Below, piece after piece: positions 41,843 through 50,315 of a stretch of DNA of 64,000 nt. The position numbers were made by a program, and so were the translations under genes. A model generated the notes under the pieces. It worked only from the letters and a program-made list of their open reading frames with translations, was not told where the DNA came from and did not search any database. The DNA is taken from positions 118,390 through 182,389 of the forward strand of contig JBJMTV010000010.1 of the NCBI GenBank assembly GCA_045811525.1. Reading direction: 5' to 3'. Each line of letters starts with the position of its first letter. Position 1 is the first letter of the stretch. The stretch is from VAZQ01 sp045811525. GTDB lineage: Bacteria; Pseudomonadota; Alphaproteobacteria; Rhizobiales; Xanthobacteraceae.

Positions 41843-44371
41843 TCACGCCGCCTCGCGCTCGGCCCTGTGCTCGATCGGGAACACACAGGTCACGGTGGTG
41901 CCGCGGCCGACCGCCGATTCAAGGGTGACCGATCCGCCGTGCAACTGGACGAAGGAGCGCACCAGCGAGAGTCCTAGTCCCGTCCCGCGGTGACGTGAGC
42001 CCAGCGAATGGGTCTCGAACCAGTCGAACACACGGTCCTGGACGTCGGCGGGGATGCCGGGGCCGCGGTCGGTGACCGAGAACACCAGCGCATCCTTCAG
42101 GCGTTGCGCGGCAAACGTGACCGTTTCGCCGGGCGGCGAAAAACCCACCGCATTGGCCAGCAGGTTGAACAGAGCCTGTCGCACACGGCGCTCGTCAGCA
42201 ACGAAAGTGCCGATGTCGGCTGCCGCGCGCACATCGAGCCGGATGCCGTTCTTGACCAGCCGGTCCTGTACGCCTTCCGCGGCCGCATCCATGGTGCGAC
42301 GCACGTCCACGGGGCCGAGATTGAGCGTCATGGCGCCGGCGTCAATGCTGGCCAGATCAAGGATGTTGTTGATGATCGCCAAAAGCGCATTCGTGGACAC
42401 CGTGATGTAGCTCAAATATTCATGCTGCTTCTCGGTCAGCGGCCCGGTCGCCGGATCGCCGAGGAAATGCGCAAAGCCGATGATGTTGGTGAGCGGGGAG
42501 CGCAGCTCGTACGACACGTGGTGAACGAAATCGATCTTGAGCTTGTCAGCGGTTTCCAACGCTTCATTGCGCTCGCGCAGGGCGCGTTCCACATTGATCG
42601 TATCGGTCACGTCCTGGAACGTGACCAGAGTGGCGCCGTCCGGCAACGGCACGGTGGCGCATTCAACGACGTTCCCGTCGCGACGATCGAGCCGTCCGGC
42701 GACCGGCTCGCGGTATTCCATCGCCGTGATCATGGCGCGCAGGCGTTGCCAGATCGGCTGATCGCCATGCAGCGGCTGGCAGGCCTGGCTGATCGCTTCG
42801 ATATGCGGCCGTCGCGCCAGGGTCTCCGGTGCAAGGTGCCACATGCGCGCGAAAGCAGGATTGCTCAGGCGCAAGCGCCCGTCGCTGCCGAACACGGCCA
42901 CGGCCTCCGTGAGGTTGTCGAGCGTCGCGCCTTGCACACGGATGAGCGCATCGTAGCGGCGCTCGAGGTCGAGCCGCTCGGTCACGTCCTCGAACAGGTA
43001 GATCACTCCGCCTTCCGGGTTGGGTGTGGTGACCACCCGGATGGTGCGACCATCCGGCAGGTGCCACATCTGCTCTTTCGCCTCGACCGCCCGGTACGCT
43101 TCATGAAGCGTGTTTTTCCACTGCCGGAAGTCCTGCTCGTCCGGCAGCTTGCGTGCTGCACGCAAGGCATTCAGCACGGCCGAGTCGGTCGGACCCTGAT
43201 CGAGGAAAGAGCCATCGAGATCCCAGAGCGAGCGGTAGGCAGCATTATAGAAGCTCAAGCGCTGGTTCGACCCGAAAATGGCCACGCCCGTCGCCAGCTG
43301 GTCGAGCGTGCGCCGGTGCGCGTCCATCATGCGCTTGAGCTCCGCGCGCATCAGCTGCGCCTCGGTGGCATCGATGCCGATCCCGGCACTGCCGCGCGCC
43401 GCCGGCACGGTGATCACATCGAAGCTCTTGCGCTGTCCCGCGACCACCGCAGGCAGCCGGCCCGAGTAGCCCTGTGCCGCCTCCTGCGCCCGCACGAGCT
43501 CAGTGCGCGCAGCGCTGTCAAAAAGCTCGATGCCGCGCTCGATGGCATCGCTTGGATCGCGTGCGTCGACTGCCGCGGCATAGGCTCTGTTGACCAGCAC
43601 GAGCTCGCCGTGCTCATCGCGCGTCCACACCGGTGTCGGAACCGCGTCGATCAAGGCGCGCAGCGCGGCCACCTCATGGCTCTGCTTGTGGAAACGCCGG
43701 GTAAGCTCGGCCAGGTCGTATTTGAGGCCGCGCACCTCGCGCAGCCGCAGGATCGCGCGGCCGCCGATCACCTGACCTTCCGCCTCAATGATGTGATCAG
43801 CTTCGGTCGTCAGCGTCATCGCGAAGCCTACGCCGCGAGCGCGCAAGGCATCGAGGGCATGCTGCATGTGGCGCGCCGCCTCGGCTGGGAGCCAGGAGGC
43901 GAAGGCAAGGACCGGTGCCCGCGCCTCTGCGCCGATGACGCTTGCCGCGTCTCCAATAATCTCGGGCTCATCGTCGGCAGCGCCCCAAGCTATGAGAACC
44001 TGCGGCTCGGAAAGGATCAGTCCCTTGAAGCGGTCGAGCGCCGCCTTGGCGGCGACGCTCTCATCGCGTGCGGCGGCTTCGACGGCCGCGAGGCGCGCGC
44101 GTGTGCGGACCAGGAGAATGGCTGTGATGACGGCAAAGCAAAGGATCCCAAGAGTGAGCGCAAGCGCGGCAAGCTCATGGCGCTCGAGCAGCGCAAACGC
44201 AGAAACATAGGCGCCGATGCTGGATGGCAGAGTTTGCTGGGCAACGGCTTCGCTCGTTGGCGCAAATGGGATGAGCGCGAGGAGCACACCGCAACCGCGT
44301 GCCGTGCCGGATTGAGCTCGTTGTCGACGAGTTGCAACGCCCTGCACGGTGATCCGGATCGCGTCCGGCAT
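41843..44371 (-). CDS. divL: DivL-like PAS-domain histidine-kinase homologue with Tyr in place of the phosphoacceptor His
   Basis: 842 residues. One membrane helix at about 66-90; a region of PAS-like repeats (about 235-590; VPTPVWTRDEHGELVLVN, LATGVAIFGSNQRLSFYN and LTEAVAVFGSDGRLRLSN begin three of them); a dimerisation segment; and an ATPase domain with NLLANAVGFSPPG (N box), DRGPGIP (G1) and RGTGLGLSLV (G2). The H box reads HHVSYELRSPL, so Tyr 621 replaces the phosphorylated His. This is the hallmark of Caulobacter DivL, which acts as a CckA regulator in the CtrA cell-cycle pathway. Location beside tsaE supports orthology. Confidence 0.92.
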   Translation of the reverse strand: MPDAIRITVQGVATRRQRAQSGTARGCGVLLALIPFAPTSEAVAQQTLPSSIGAYVSAFALLERHELAALALTLGILCFAVITAILLVRTRARLAAVEAAARDESVAAKAALDRFKGLILSEPQVLIAWGAADDEPEIIGDAASVIGAEARAPVLAFASWLPAEAARHMQHALDALRARGVGFAMTLTTEADHIIEAEGQVIGGRAILRLREVRGLKYDLAELTRRFHKQSHEVAALRALIDAVPTPVWTRDEHGELVLVNRAYAAAVDARDPSDAIERGIELFDSAARTELVRAQEAAQGYSGRLPAVVAGQRKSFDVITVPAARGSAGIGIDATEAQLMRAELKRMMDAHRRTLDQLATGVAIFGSNQRLSFYNAAYRSLWDLDGSFLDQGPTDSAVLNALRAARKLPDEQDFRQWKNTLHEAYRAVEAKEQMWHLPDGRTIRVVTTPNPEGGVIYLFEDVTERLDLERRYDALIRVQGATLDNLTEAVAVFGSDGRLRLSNPAFARMWHLAPETLARRPHIEAISQACQPLHGDQPIWQRLRAMITAMEYREPVAGRLDRRDGNVVECATVPLPDGATLVTFQDVTDTINVERALRERNEALETADKLKIDFVHHVSYELRSPLTNIIGFAHFLGDPATGPLTEKQHEYLSYITVSTNALLAIINNILDLASIDAGAMTLNLGPVDVRRTMDAAAEGVQDRLVKNGIRLDVRAAADIGTFVADERRVRQALFNLLANAVGFSPPGETVTFAAQRLKDALVFSVTDRGPGIPADVQDRVFDWFETHSLGSRHRGTGLGLSLVRSFVQLHGGSVTLESAVGRGTTVTCVFPIEHRAEREAA

Positions 44372-44581
44372 GCCCGCTGCCCCCTAGCATTATTTGCCGA
44401 CGGCCAGCGACGCGCCGCCTCGCGTGCTGCCGGCGGGTGCCTCGTCCACCTGCGGCCTGCGAATCAGGTCACTTTACTCGAAAGCCGAATCCAGCCGAAA
44501 GAGTCCAGACCGTGAACGGGCGGCCAGAGGTCAGATGTCAGACGAGCCTTGTGACGCTTGAGAACGTCTGCTCTCCGAGTA
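44372..44581. other. Intergenic region
   Basis: 210 bases between the divL start and the aldolase stop. It must contain the divL promoter. I see no open frame, and no CtrA box (TTAA-N7-TTAA) in it. Confidence 0.3.
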
Positions 44582-45445
44582 TTACGCCCTTCCCGCGAGC
44601 TTCAGGCCTTTGTCGAGTGCCGCATAGCTCCGCACCGGCGCCGCCATGAGGAAGCGGTACCCTTCCCCGAGAATGCGCTCGACGTTACTGGCATCCACGT
44701 GCGGATGGCCGACGACCACGTTGTGCTCCTTGCAGGTGTCGACGACGCGCTTCATCCATTTCAGCACCTCGGGATGCTCGTACTGCCTGGGGTAACCAAG
44801 CTCCTGCGAGAGGTCACCTTCACCGATCAGGATGGCGCCGATGCCCGGCACCTTCTTGAGGATGTTTGGAAGGTTGCCGATGCCCACCGTGTCTTCCATC
44901 ATCAGGATGACGAAGATCTCGCCCTTGGGATTGAGCGGCCAAACATCCGCGCGGTCGTAATAGTCCTGTTGGCTCAATCCCCAGTAACGGACGGCTTGGG
45001 TGGGCCCATCGCCGCGCACTCCGGCAGGCTCATAGAGCTGTGCGCTCTTCATGCGTGGATAGCGGCATGCCGCCACCGCATTGTGAGCCTCCTCGACGGT
45101 GGAAATGTGCGGCCAGACGATGCCATAGACGCCGAGGTCGAGCGCCTGCTTGGCGTGGAATTGCGCCTTCTCCGCCCCATTCGGCGGAATGCGCACCATC
45201 GGCGTGACGCTCGGCGCGACCGTGCCCGATTTCGCGATCTGCCCGCGGTTGAGCATGAATTGCAGGCTGTCGCGCAGCGCGCGAATGTCCCACGGATTGT
45301 GCTCCATCTCGTAGACGACGCCGTCATACTTGGCCGAGCTCATCGCGATCGCCGTTTCCGGATCCGCTTGGCAAAACGAGGTGAAAGCCGGTTTCCCGGT
45401 CTCCAGTGCGCGAATCACGCCGTTCAGACGCGGAATGTCAGCCAT
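44582..45445 (-). CDS. HpcH/HpaI aldolase family protein
   Basis: 287 residues from ATG 45445 (GGGGAG upstream). The HpcH_HpaI barrel of class II pyruvate aldolases shows VYEMEHNPWDIRAL, ILMMEDTVGIGNLPN and ILIGEGDLSQELG, which carry the divalent-metal ligands (Glu and Asp). Such enzymes cleave 4-hydroxy-2-oxo acids to pyruvate or oxaloacetate. Being divergent from a LigJ-like hydratase, it could be the 4-carboxy-4-hydroxy-2-oxoadipate aldolase that follows LigJ in the protocatechuate-4,5/gallate pathway, although the usual LigK is from the HMG aldolase (RraA-like) family. Substrate assignment is inference. Confidence 0.82.
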   Translation of the reverse strand: MADIPRLNGVIRALETGKPAFTSFCQADPETAIAMSSAKYDGVVYEMEHNPWDIRALRDSLQFMLNRGQIAKSGTVAPSVTPMVRIPPNGAEKAQFHAKQALDLGVYGIVWPHISTVEEAHNAVAACRYPRMKSAQLYEPAGVRGDGPTQAVRYWGLSQQDYYDRADVWPLNPKGEIFVILMMEDTVGIGNLPNILKKVPGIGAILIGEGDLSQELGYPRQYEHPEVLKWMKRVVDTCKEHNVVVGHPHVDASNVERILGEGYRFLMAAPVRSYAALDKGLKLAGRA

Positions 45446-45590
45446 GCTGCTCCCCTTCCGATGGACCGTGCCATCCTAACAGAGGCCGGTCCGGGTTTGA
45501 CAACGGCGAACGCCGGTTCGTAGCATCGCCGCGACTGCACCGGCATGATGCCGGTCTGCAAGCGTGTCCCACCCCATCAGCGACGGTGCC
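45446..45590. promoter_or_regulatory. Divergent promoter region of aldolase and hydratase genes
   Basis: 145 bases between the two start codons. It contains no strong palindrome and no obvious LysR box (T-N11-A with dyad) that I could confirm. Confidence 0.3.
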
Positions 45591-46625
45591 ATGATCATCG
45601 ATTGCCACGGCCATTACACGACCGAGCCGAAGGACCTGTTGCGCTGGCGCAAGGAGCAGGTCGACCACCTCAAGGAATCAACGAGGCAGCCGGCAAAGTC
45701 CTCGCTCAAGGTGACCGATGACGAGATCCGCGAAAGCGTCGAAGGCAACCAGCTGCGTTTGCAGCGCGAGCGCGGGACCGACCTCACCATTTTCTCGCCG
45801 CGCGCGATGGGCATGAGCCATCACATCGGTGACTACAATGTGAGCCTGACCTGGTCGCAGCTCTGCAACGACATGATCCATCGCGTCTGCGCGCTCTATC
45901 CGAAGAACTTCATCGGCGTCTGCCAGCTCCCGCAATCACCGGGCATCTCGCCCGACAGCTGCATCGACGAGCTCGAGCGCTGCGTGAACGAATACGGGTT
46001 TGTCGGCTGCAACCTCAACCCTGACCCGTCCGGCGGGTACTGGACGGCACCGCCCCTCACTGATCGCTGGTGGTACCGGTTCTACGAAAAGATGGTGGAG
46101 CTCGATGTGCCGGCGATGATTCACGTCAGCGCGTCCTGTAATCCGTGCTTCCACGGCACCGGTGCTCACTACATCAATGCCGATACGACGGCATTCATGC
46201 AGCTGATCATGGGCGACCTGTTCAAGGACTTTCCGTCGTTGAAGTTGATCATTCCGCACGGCGGCGGCGCGGTGCCGTTCCATTGGGGTCGCTATCGCGG
46301 CTTGGCAATCAACAACAAGCGCCCGCCGCTCGACGAGATGATGCGCAACAACGTCTGGTTCGACACCTGCGTCTATCACCAGCCGGGGATCGACCTCCTC
46401 ACCAAGGTGGTGCCAGTCGAGAACATCCTGTTTGCGTCGGAAATGCTGGGTGCGGTGCGCGGCGACGATCCGCAGACCGGCAAGCCGTTCGACGACACGA
46501 AGCGCTATATCGACAATGCGCCGGGACTCTCCGCGGACGACAAGACAAAAATTTTGTCAGAGAACGTATTTCGCGCCTATCCGCGGCTCAAGCAAACCAT
46601 CGCGCGCCAGGCCAAAGCGGCATAG
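45591..46625 (+). CDS. ligJ: LigJ-like 4-oxalomesaconate hydratase / amidohydrolase-2 family
   Basis: About 344 residues. MIIDCHGHYTTEPKDLLRWR matches the start of Sphingomonas LigJ; VSASCNPCFHGTG, KLIIPHGGGAVPFH and LFASEMLGAVRG are metal-site and family motifs of the amidohydrolase_2 hydratase/decarboxylase group. LigJ hydrates 4-oxalomesaconate to 4-carboxy-4-hydroxy-2-oxoadipate in the protocatechuate 4,5-cleavage and gallate pathways. ATG 45591 gives the family N-terminus; GTG 45564 is an alternative. The rest of the pathway is not in the window. Confidence 0.85.
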   Translation: MIIDCHGHYTTEPKDLLRWRKEQVDHLKESTRQPAKSSLKVTDDEIRESVEGNQLRLQRERGTDLTIFSPRAMGMSHHIGDYNVSLTWSQLCNDMIHRVCALYPKNFIGVCQLPQSPGISPDSCIDELERCVNEYGFVGCNLNPDPSGGYWTAPPLTDRWWYRFYEKMVELDVPAMIHVSASCNPCFHGTGAHYINADTTAFMQLIMGDLFKDFPSLKLIIPHGGGAVPFHWGRYRGLAINNKRPPLDEMMRNNVWFDTCVYHQPGIDLLTKVVPVENILFASEMLGAVRGDDPQTGKPFDDTKRYIDNAPGLSADDKTKILSENVFRAYPRLKQTIARQAKAA

Positions 46626-47230
46626 CAGCGATTATGGTGCGGCACGGGCATCGCCTTGGGAGCGAGCCGATGGCTGTGGCCTCACGTTACTTCTGACTGC
46701 TCGGATGAAAAGAGATAGCAATAGCATTCCAGGCGCATTCCACGACTGCCCTGCCGATCTGCACCGATTGTTGTCGGTCCGATGTGCGCTTGCCCAACGC
46801 CATGGCGGCCACATTGTCGATTTTATGCAGCGTCGATCAACGTTGAGCTTAGGCGGGTGCATCAAACTGGGACCAGGTGCGGCACGCCGCTCGAGTTTAA
46901 TCAGCTGGCCTTCGTGCCAACCGAGTTGCGGGCCGGCCGAGCGTATTTTATTCGCCCGGTCGGCCCTCGCCCTTCGCCATAGGGCCAAACCTTGGGGGTC
47001 TCAACCAGGCAAAGGGCTCTGCAACAAGCTGCAAGCGTCCGAATGGTTTCATGGCTCGCCGGAGCCTCGGCTTAGCTCCTGGGGCAGTCCCGGGAAGGGG
47101 TGTAGGCGCGTCGCTGGTGAGAGCGCAGTTTTACAGAAAGAAATTTTGCTCTTAGCGTCAGCGGTCGGAGTTAGCGCCGTTCGGTGTCATTGGTCCGCGA
47201 GAGTTTGCTACAGCCGGCAGGTAACCGAGC
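46626..47230. other. Gene-poor region with a strong hairpin
   Basis: About 600 bases between ligJ and the pseudogene remnant. Open frames cross it but lack ribosome sites and family motifs. At 46930-46966 a 14-bp stem with one mismatch and one G-T pair surrounds the loop TATTTTATT (GGGCCGGCCGAGCG ... CGCCCGGTCGGCCC). The composition looks like decayed coding DNA, but I could not identify a parent apart from the remnant that follows. Confidence 0.4.
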
Positions 47231-47361
47231 TACGGTATTGACACCACCGAGGTCTATCGCGAGTTGGGCATCTACACTGGCCAGGCTCTCCGCGGCGAAA
47301 AGGCGGCAGACCTTCCTTCGAGTTCGTGATCAACCTGAAAAGGGCTAAGGCGCCCGGTCTA
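47231..47361 (+). pseudogene. C-terminal remnant of an ABC_sub_bind (COG2984-type) substrate-binding protein
   Basis: One frame reads YGIDTTEVYRELGIYTGQAL then RGEKAADLP. The same reading resumes in a different frame as FEFVINLKRAKAPGL. In intact members of the ABC_sub_bind family these two pieces are separated by six to eight residues (consensus like VVQPTK) and read KFEFVINLKTAKALGL. A small deletion and frameshift have therefore broken the gene, and the rest of the protein is missing upstream. Such genes are very numerous in Bradyrhizobium-type genomes. Confidence 0.8.
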
Positions 47362-47529
47362 GCGTTTTCCCAACGCGCTAGCTCTCTTGGTGACGGGCTT
47401 ATCGGTTAGATGCGCCAGGAGAAGCTGGTGCGATTCATCCGCTGCAACTCCGCACCAAGAAGGCATCGGCGCCGAGAGAAGGAACCGACCTGGTGCGGAG
47501 CCGTTACATACGCGAACCAGGAGCAGGTT

Positions 47530-47715
47530 ATGACCCTCTTAAAGTGGGCGCTGATTATGCTGGTGGTGTCGCTTGTGGCGGCACTATTTGGCTTCAGCAA
47601 CTTGGCTGCGGCGAGCGCGGACGTTGCTCGCGTGCTGTTCTACATCTTCATTGTGATCTTCCTGGTGCTGCTCGTACTTGGGCTTTGGGGCGCCAGAGCC
47701 GCGCGCGGCCCCTGA
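47530..47715 (+). CDS. DUF1328 family small membrane protein
   Basis: 61 residues from ATG 47530, with AGGAGC upstream. Two hydrophobic helices: MTLLKWALIMLVVSLVAALF and VLFYIFIVIFLVLLVLGLW. The central F-G-F-S-N-L-A-A-A-S-A-D-V-A turn is the DUF1328 (YtjA) pattern. A tiny inner-membrane protein of unknown function, often stress-associated. Confidence 0.88.
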   Translation: MTLLKWALIMLVVSLVAALFGFSNLAAASADVARVLFYIFIVIFLVLLVLGLWGARAARGP

Positions 47716-47849
47716 GCACTACCCAGCGGCTTGCCGCAATCTGGGTGCATGTGCCTGCCCCCCAGCAGAACTGTGCTCGAAGTAGTATCGCAAGGAAGGC
47801 CCTCCCCAATCGTTCGTCCAGACCGGGGCAACTCGGGCCAGGGCGGGTC

Positions 47850-48284
47850 TCAGGCGTCGCTCGAGCGGCGCAATTTTTCCGCGGAGTGCGCGAGCTCCTC
47901 GACTGTGATGCGTGCAAGCGCACCGGAGAAGGTCGTCTCGGCCTGCGTGATTGCCGGAAGCACGACGCGGCTGAGCAGGACGGACTCGTCGTGCATCGGC
48001 GCGCCGTTGATCTCCTCGTCGTCCGTCGTGCCGGCTGCGCGCAGGATGTCGTCAGCGGTAATGCGCCGGCGCTCCCGGGCCAGCTCGTAGCCGCCCCGCG
48101 GCCCACGGATGCCTTTGAGAATGCCTTCGCGCACGAGCGCCTGGAGCACGGGTTCCAAATGACGCGGCGGCAGCCGATGCCGCGACGCCAATGCCTTGGC
48201 AGCAACCGGTCTGCCACGCGCATTCACCGCGATGTCGATCACGGCGGCAATGGCGAGGATGCATTTGCGCGGCAACAGCGGCAT
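47850..48284 (-). CDS. Rrf2 family transcriptional regulator without cluster cysteines
   Basis: 144 residues from ATG 48284 (GTG two codons up is an alternative). The N-terminal winged helix reads CILAIAAVIDIAVNARGRPV and ILKGIRGPRGGYELARERR, the typical Rrf2 wing. IscR/NsrR proteins carry three cysteines at about 90-105 for an Fe-S cluster; here that region (TTDDEEINGAPMHDE) has none and the only Cys is near the start. It must therefore sense something else, or be like the CymR subgroup. It converges with the DUF1328 gene. Confidence 0.85.
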   Translation of the reverse strand: MPLLPRKCILAIAAVIDIAVNARGRPVAAKALASRHRLPPRHLEPVLQALVREGILKGIRGPRGGYELARERRRITADDILRAAGTTDDEEINGAPMHDESVLLSRVVLPAITQAETTFSGALARITVEELAHSAEKLRRSSDA

Positions 48285-48346
48285 GGGCACACCACAACGG
48301 ACAGTGAGACCACAAAGGTGGTCAGACCCTCCGGATGGGCCTCAAG

Positions 48347-48823
48347 TCAGCCGGCACCCTTTTCCCGGCTCAGGCCCGTAGATCCCAAACCCGCAACTCC
48401 ACGCGTGGTTTCATCGAGCTCACTCACTTCGCTGATATTGGCCTGGAACACCGCCGTCAGCACCAGTTGCGCGATACGGTCGCCGCGCTGCACGCTGAAC
48501 GTCTCGGTTCCGAAATTGGCGAGGACAACCTGTATCTCCCCGCGGTAGTCGGCATCGATGGTTCCCGGCGCATTGAGGACGGTGACCCCGTGACGCGCCG
48601 CAAGGCCCGATCGTGGCCGGATCTGGCCCTCGGTTCCGGCCGGGAGCGCGATGGCAAGGCCGGTCGGAATCATCGCCCGCCCACCAGGAGCAATGGAGAG
48701 CGGCGCGTCCGCGGGGACGGCCGCCATCAGGTCGAGGCCAGCTGCATGTGCGCTCTGATAGGCGGGCAAAGGAAGGTCGGCGGCATGCGGCAGCCGCCGC
48801 AGGCGCAATTCGAGCCTGCTCAC
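48347..48823 (-). CDS. dut: Deoxyuridine 5'-triphosphate nucleotidohydrolase
   Basis: Hydrolyses dUTP to dUMP and pyrophosphate. 158 residues from GTG 48823, which overlaps coaBC by GTGA. Family motifs 1-5 are visible: AGLDLMAAV, PRSGLAARHGV, NAPGTIDADYRGE, RGDRIAQLVL and the flexible C-terminal arm RGVAGLGSTG. Homotrimeric cytosolic enzyme. Coupling coaBC-dut is standard in alphaproteobacteria. Confidence 0.96.
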   Translation of the reverse strand: MSRLELRLRRLPHAADLPLPAYQSAHAAGLDLMAAVPADAPLSIAPGGRAMIPTGLAIALPAGTEGQIRPRSGLAARHGVTVLNAPGTIDADYRGEIQVVLANFGTETFSVQRGDRIAQLVLTAVFQANISEVSELDETTRGVAGLGSTGLSREKGAG

Positions 48824-50268
48824 GCTGTCGACCCCTGCAGCGAAGCGGCGATGCGCGCAATGAGCGCACGCGCGACCTCGTCCTTCGATTGCGGGGGCCA
48901 GGATTCGACGCCCGCGGGCGTCACCAGATGAACGGTGTTGCGGTCACCCCCCATCACCCCGCTCTCGGCCGACACGTCGTTCGCCACAATCCAATCGCAG
49001 CCTTTCCGCTCGAGCTTGCGCTTGGCGTGCTCCAGGAGGTGCTCGGTTTCCGCGGCAAACCCGATCACCAGGCGCGGTCGACCGCGCGTGCGTTGCGCCA
49101 CGCTGGCAAGAATGTCAGGATTCTCTTTCAGATCGAGCCGCGTGACCGTGCCGGTCTCCTTCTTGATCTTGTCGGTGTTCGCCCTGCTCACCCGCCAATC
49201 GGCGACGGCAGCGGCGAACACCGCCGCATCCACCGGCAATGCCCGGGTCACTGCAGCAAGCATCTCTTCCGCCGTCTCCACTTTGATGGTTTTGACGGCC
49301 ACCGGATCGGCCAGCGTCACAGGCCCAGTTATCAGCGTCACCTGCGCTCCGGCGAGTGCGGCGGCTGCCGCGATAGCGTGGCCTTGTTTCCCCGAGGAGC
49401 GGTTGGCGATGTAGCGTACCGGATCAATCGGCTCATGCGTTGGTCCGGAGGTCACGAGGAGCCGCTTGCCCGCAAGGGGCAAGGGGTGATGCTCGTTTTG
49501 TAGGAGGGGCAATGCCGCTGCCACAATCTCGAGTGGCTCGGCCATGCGACCCACGCCCGCCTCACCTGCCTCGGCCATCTCCCCTGTGCCGGGGCCGACC
49601 AGCAGGATCCCGTCCTCCGCCAACCGCGCCAGGTTGCGCTGCGTCGCCGCATGTTGCCACATGTCAGGGTTCATGGCGGGCGCGAGCAGGATGCGCCGCC
49701 TCGTCGCGAGTAGCGCGGCGGTGGCGAGATCGTCGGCGTGGCCGCCGGCCATCTTGGCAATAAGGTCAGCGGTAGCGGGGGCGACGATCACGAGATCAGC
49801 CTCGCGCGCCAATCGGATGTGGCCTACGTCAAGCTCGCTCGCCGGATCGAACAAATCCGTGAACACGCGCTCGCCGGAGAGTGCGGCTGCCGCAAGCGGG
49901 GTGATGAACTGCTGCGCCGCGGACGTCAGAATGCAGCGCACCGCGAGCCGCCGCTCCTTGAGCCGGCGAATGAGGTCGAGCGATTTGTAGGCGGCGACGC
50001 CACCGCTGATGATGAGAAGGATGCGCGCGCCCTCCTCAGCGCCGCCCGCGCTCACCTGCGCTGTCGTTGCCGACCCGACGGGCCTCGTCGCAGCAGCCTC
50101 GCGCAAGCTCACTGGCCCGCGGTTCCTGCTGCCCGCATGATGGGCACTCGCGGCACTCCCCAGAATGTGGCGCGCCTCGTCCTCCATGGAGCGGCCGTTG
50201 CTGGCGGCTCGCAGCCGCAGCCGCTGCTTCAACCCATCGTCGAGTTGGCGAATGGTAATGCTTGCCAT
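48820..50268 (-). CDS. coaBC: CoaBC with an N-terminal FitA-like ribbon-helix-helix domain
   Basis: 482 residues from ATG 50268. Residues ~80-250 are phosphopantothenoylcysteine decarboxylase (ARILLIISGGVAAYKSLD, then PAMNPDMWQ with the active-site segment) and ~265-475 phosphopantothenate-cysteine ligase (LLVTSGPTHEPIDPVRYIAN, AAAVADWRV, KIKKE, NDVS). The first ~38 residues (MASITIRQLDDGLKQRLRLR then RSMEDEARHIL) are the ribbon-helix-helix of FitA/VapB-type antitoxins, joined by a ~40-residue Ala/Gly linker. No good internal ATG would separate the two, although GAGGAGG occurs at the junction. No toxin gene is adjacent. Confidence 0.93.
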   Translation of the reverse strand: MASITIRQLDDGLKQRLRLRAASNGRSMEDEARHILGSAASAHHAGSRNRGPVSLREAAATRPVGSATTAQVSAGGAEEGARILLIISGGVAAYKSLDLIRRLKERRLAVRCILTSAAQQFITPLAAAALSGERVFTDLFDPASELDVGHIRLAREADLVIVAPATADLIAKMAGGHADDLATAALLATRRRILLAPAMNPDMWQHAATQRNLARLAEDGILLVGPGTGEMAEAGEAGVGRMAEPLEIVAAALPLLQNEHHPLPLAGKRLLVTSGPTHEPIDPVRYIANRSSGKQGHAIAAAAALAGAQVTLITGPVTLADPVAVKTIKVETAEEMLAAVTRALPVDAAVFAAAVADWRVSRANTDKIKKETGTVTRLDLKENPDILASVAQRTRGRPRLVIGFAAETEHLLEHAKRKLERKGCDWIVANDVSAESGVMGGDRNTVHLVTPAGVESWPPQSKDEVARALIARIAASLQGSTA

Positions 50269-50315
50269 CTGCACCTTGTCGCGCCTGAGCAGGCGGGTTT
50301 ACACGACCGCCGCCG

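Noticed and set aside
42008..44515. An 835-codon open frame on the plus strand
   Set aside because: It lies antisense over the whole divL gene, is Arg/His/Gly-rich without family motifs, and is an effect of high GC at third positions.
46626..47529. tRNA or other structured RNA gene in the gene-poor stretch
   Set aside because: No cloverleaf, T-loop (GGTTCGANNCC) or CCA-type end could be found by reading both strands.
47493..48548. A 351-codon plus-strand frame
   Set aside because: Overlaps the DUF1328 gene in another frame and is antisense to Rrf2 and dut.
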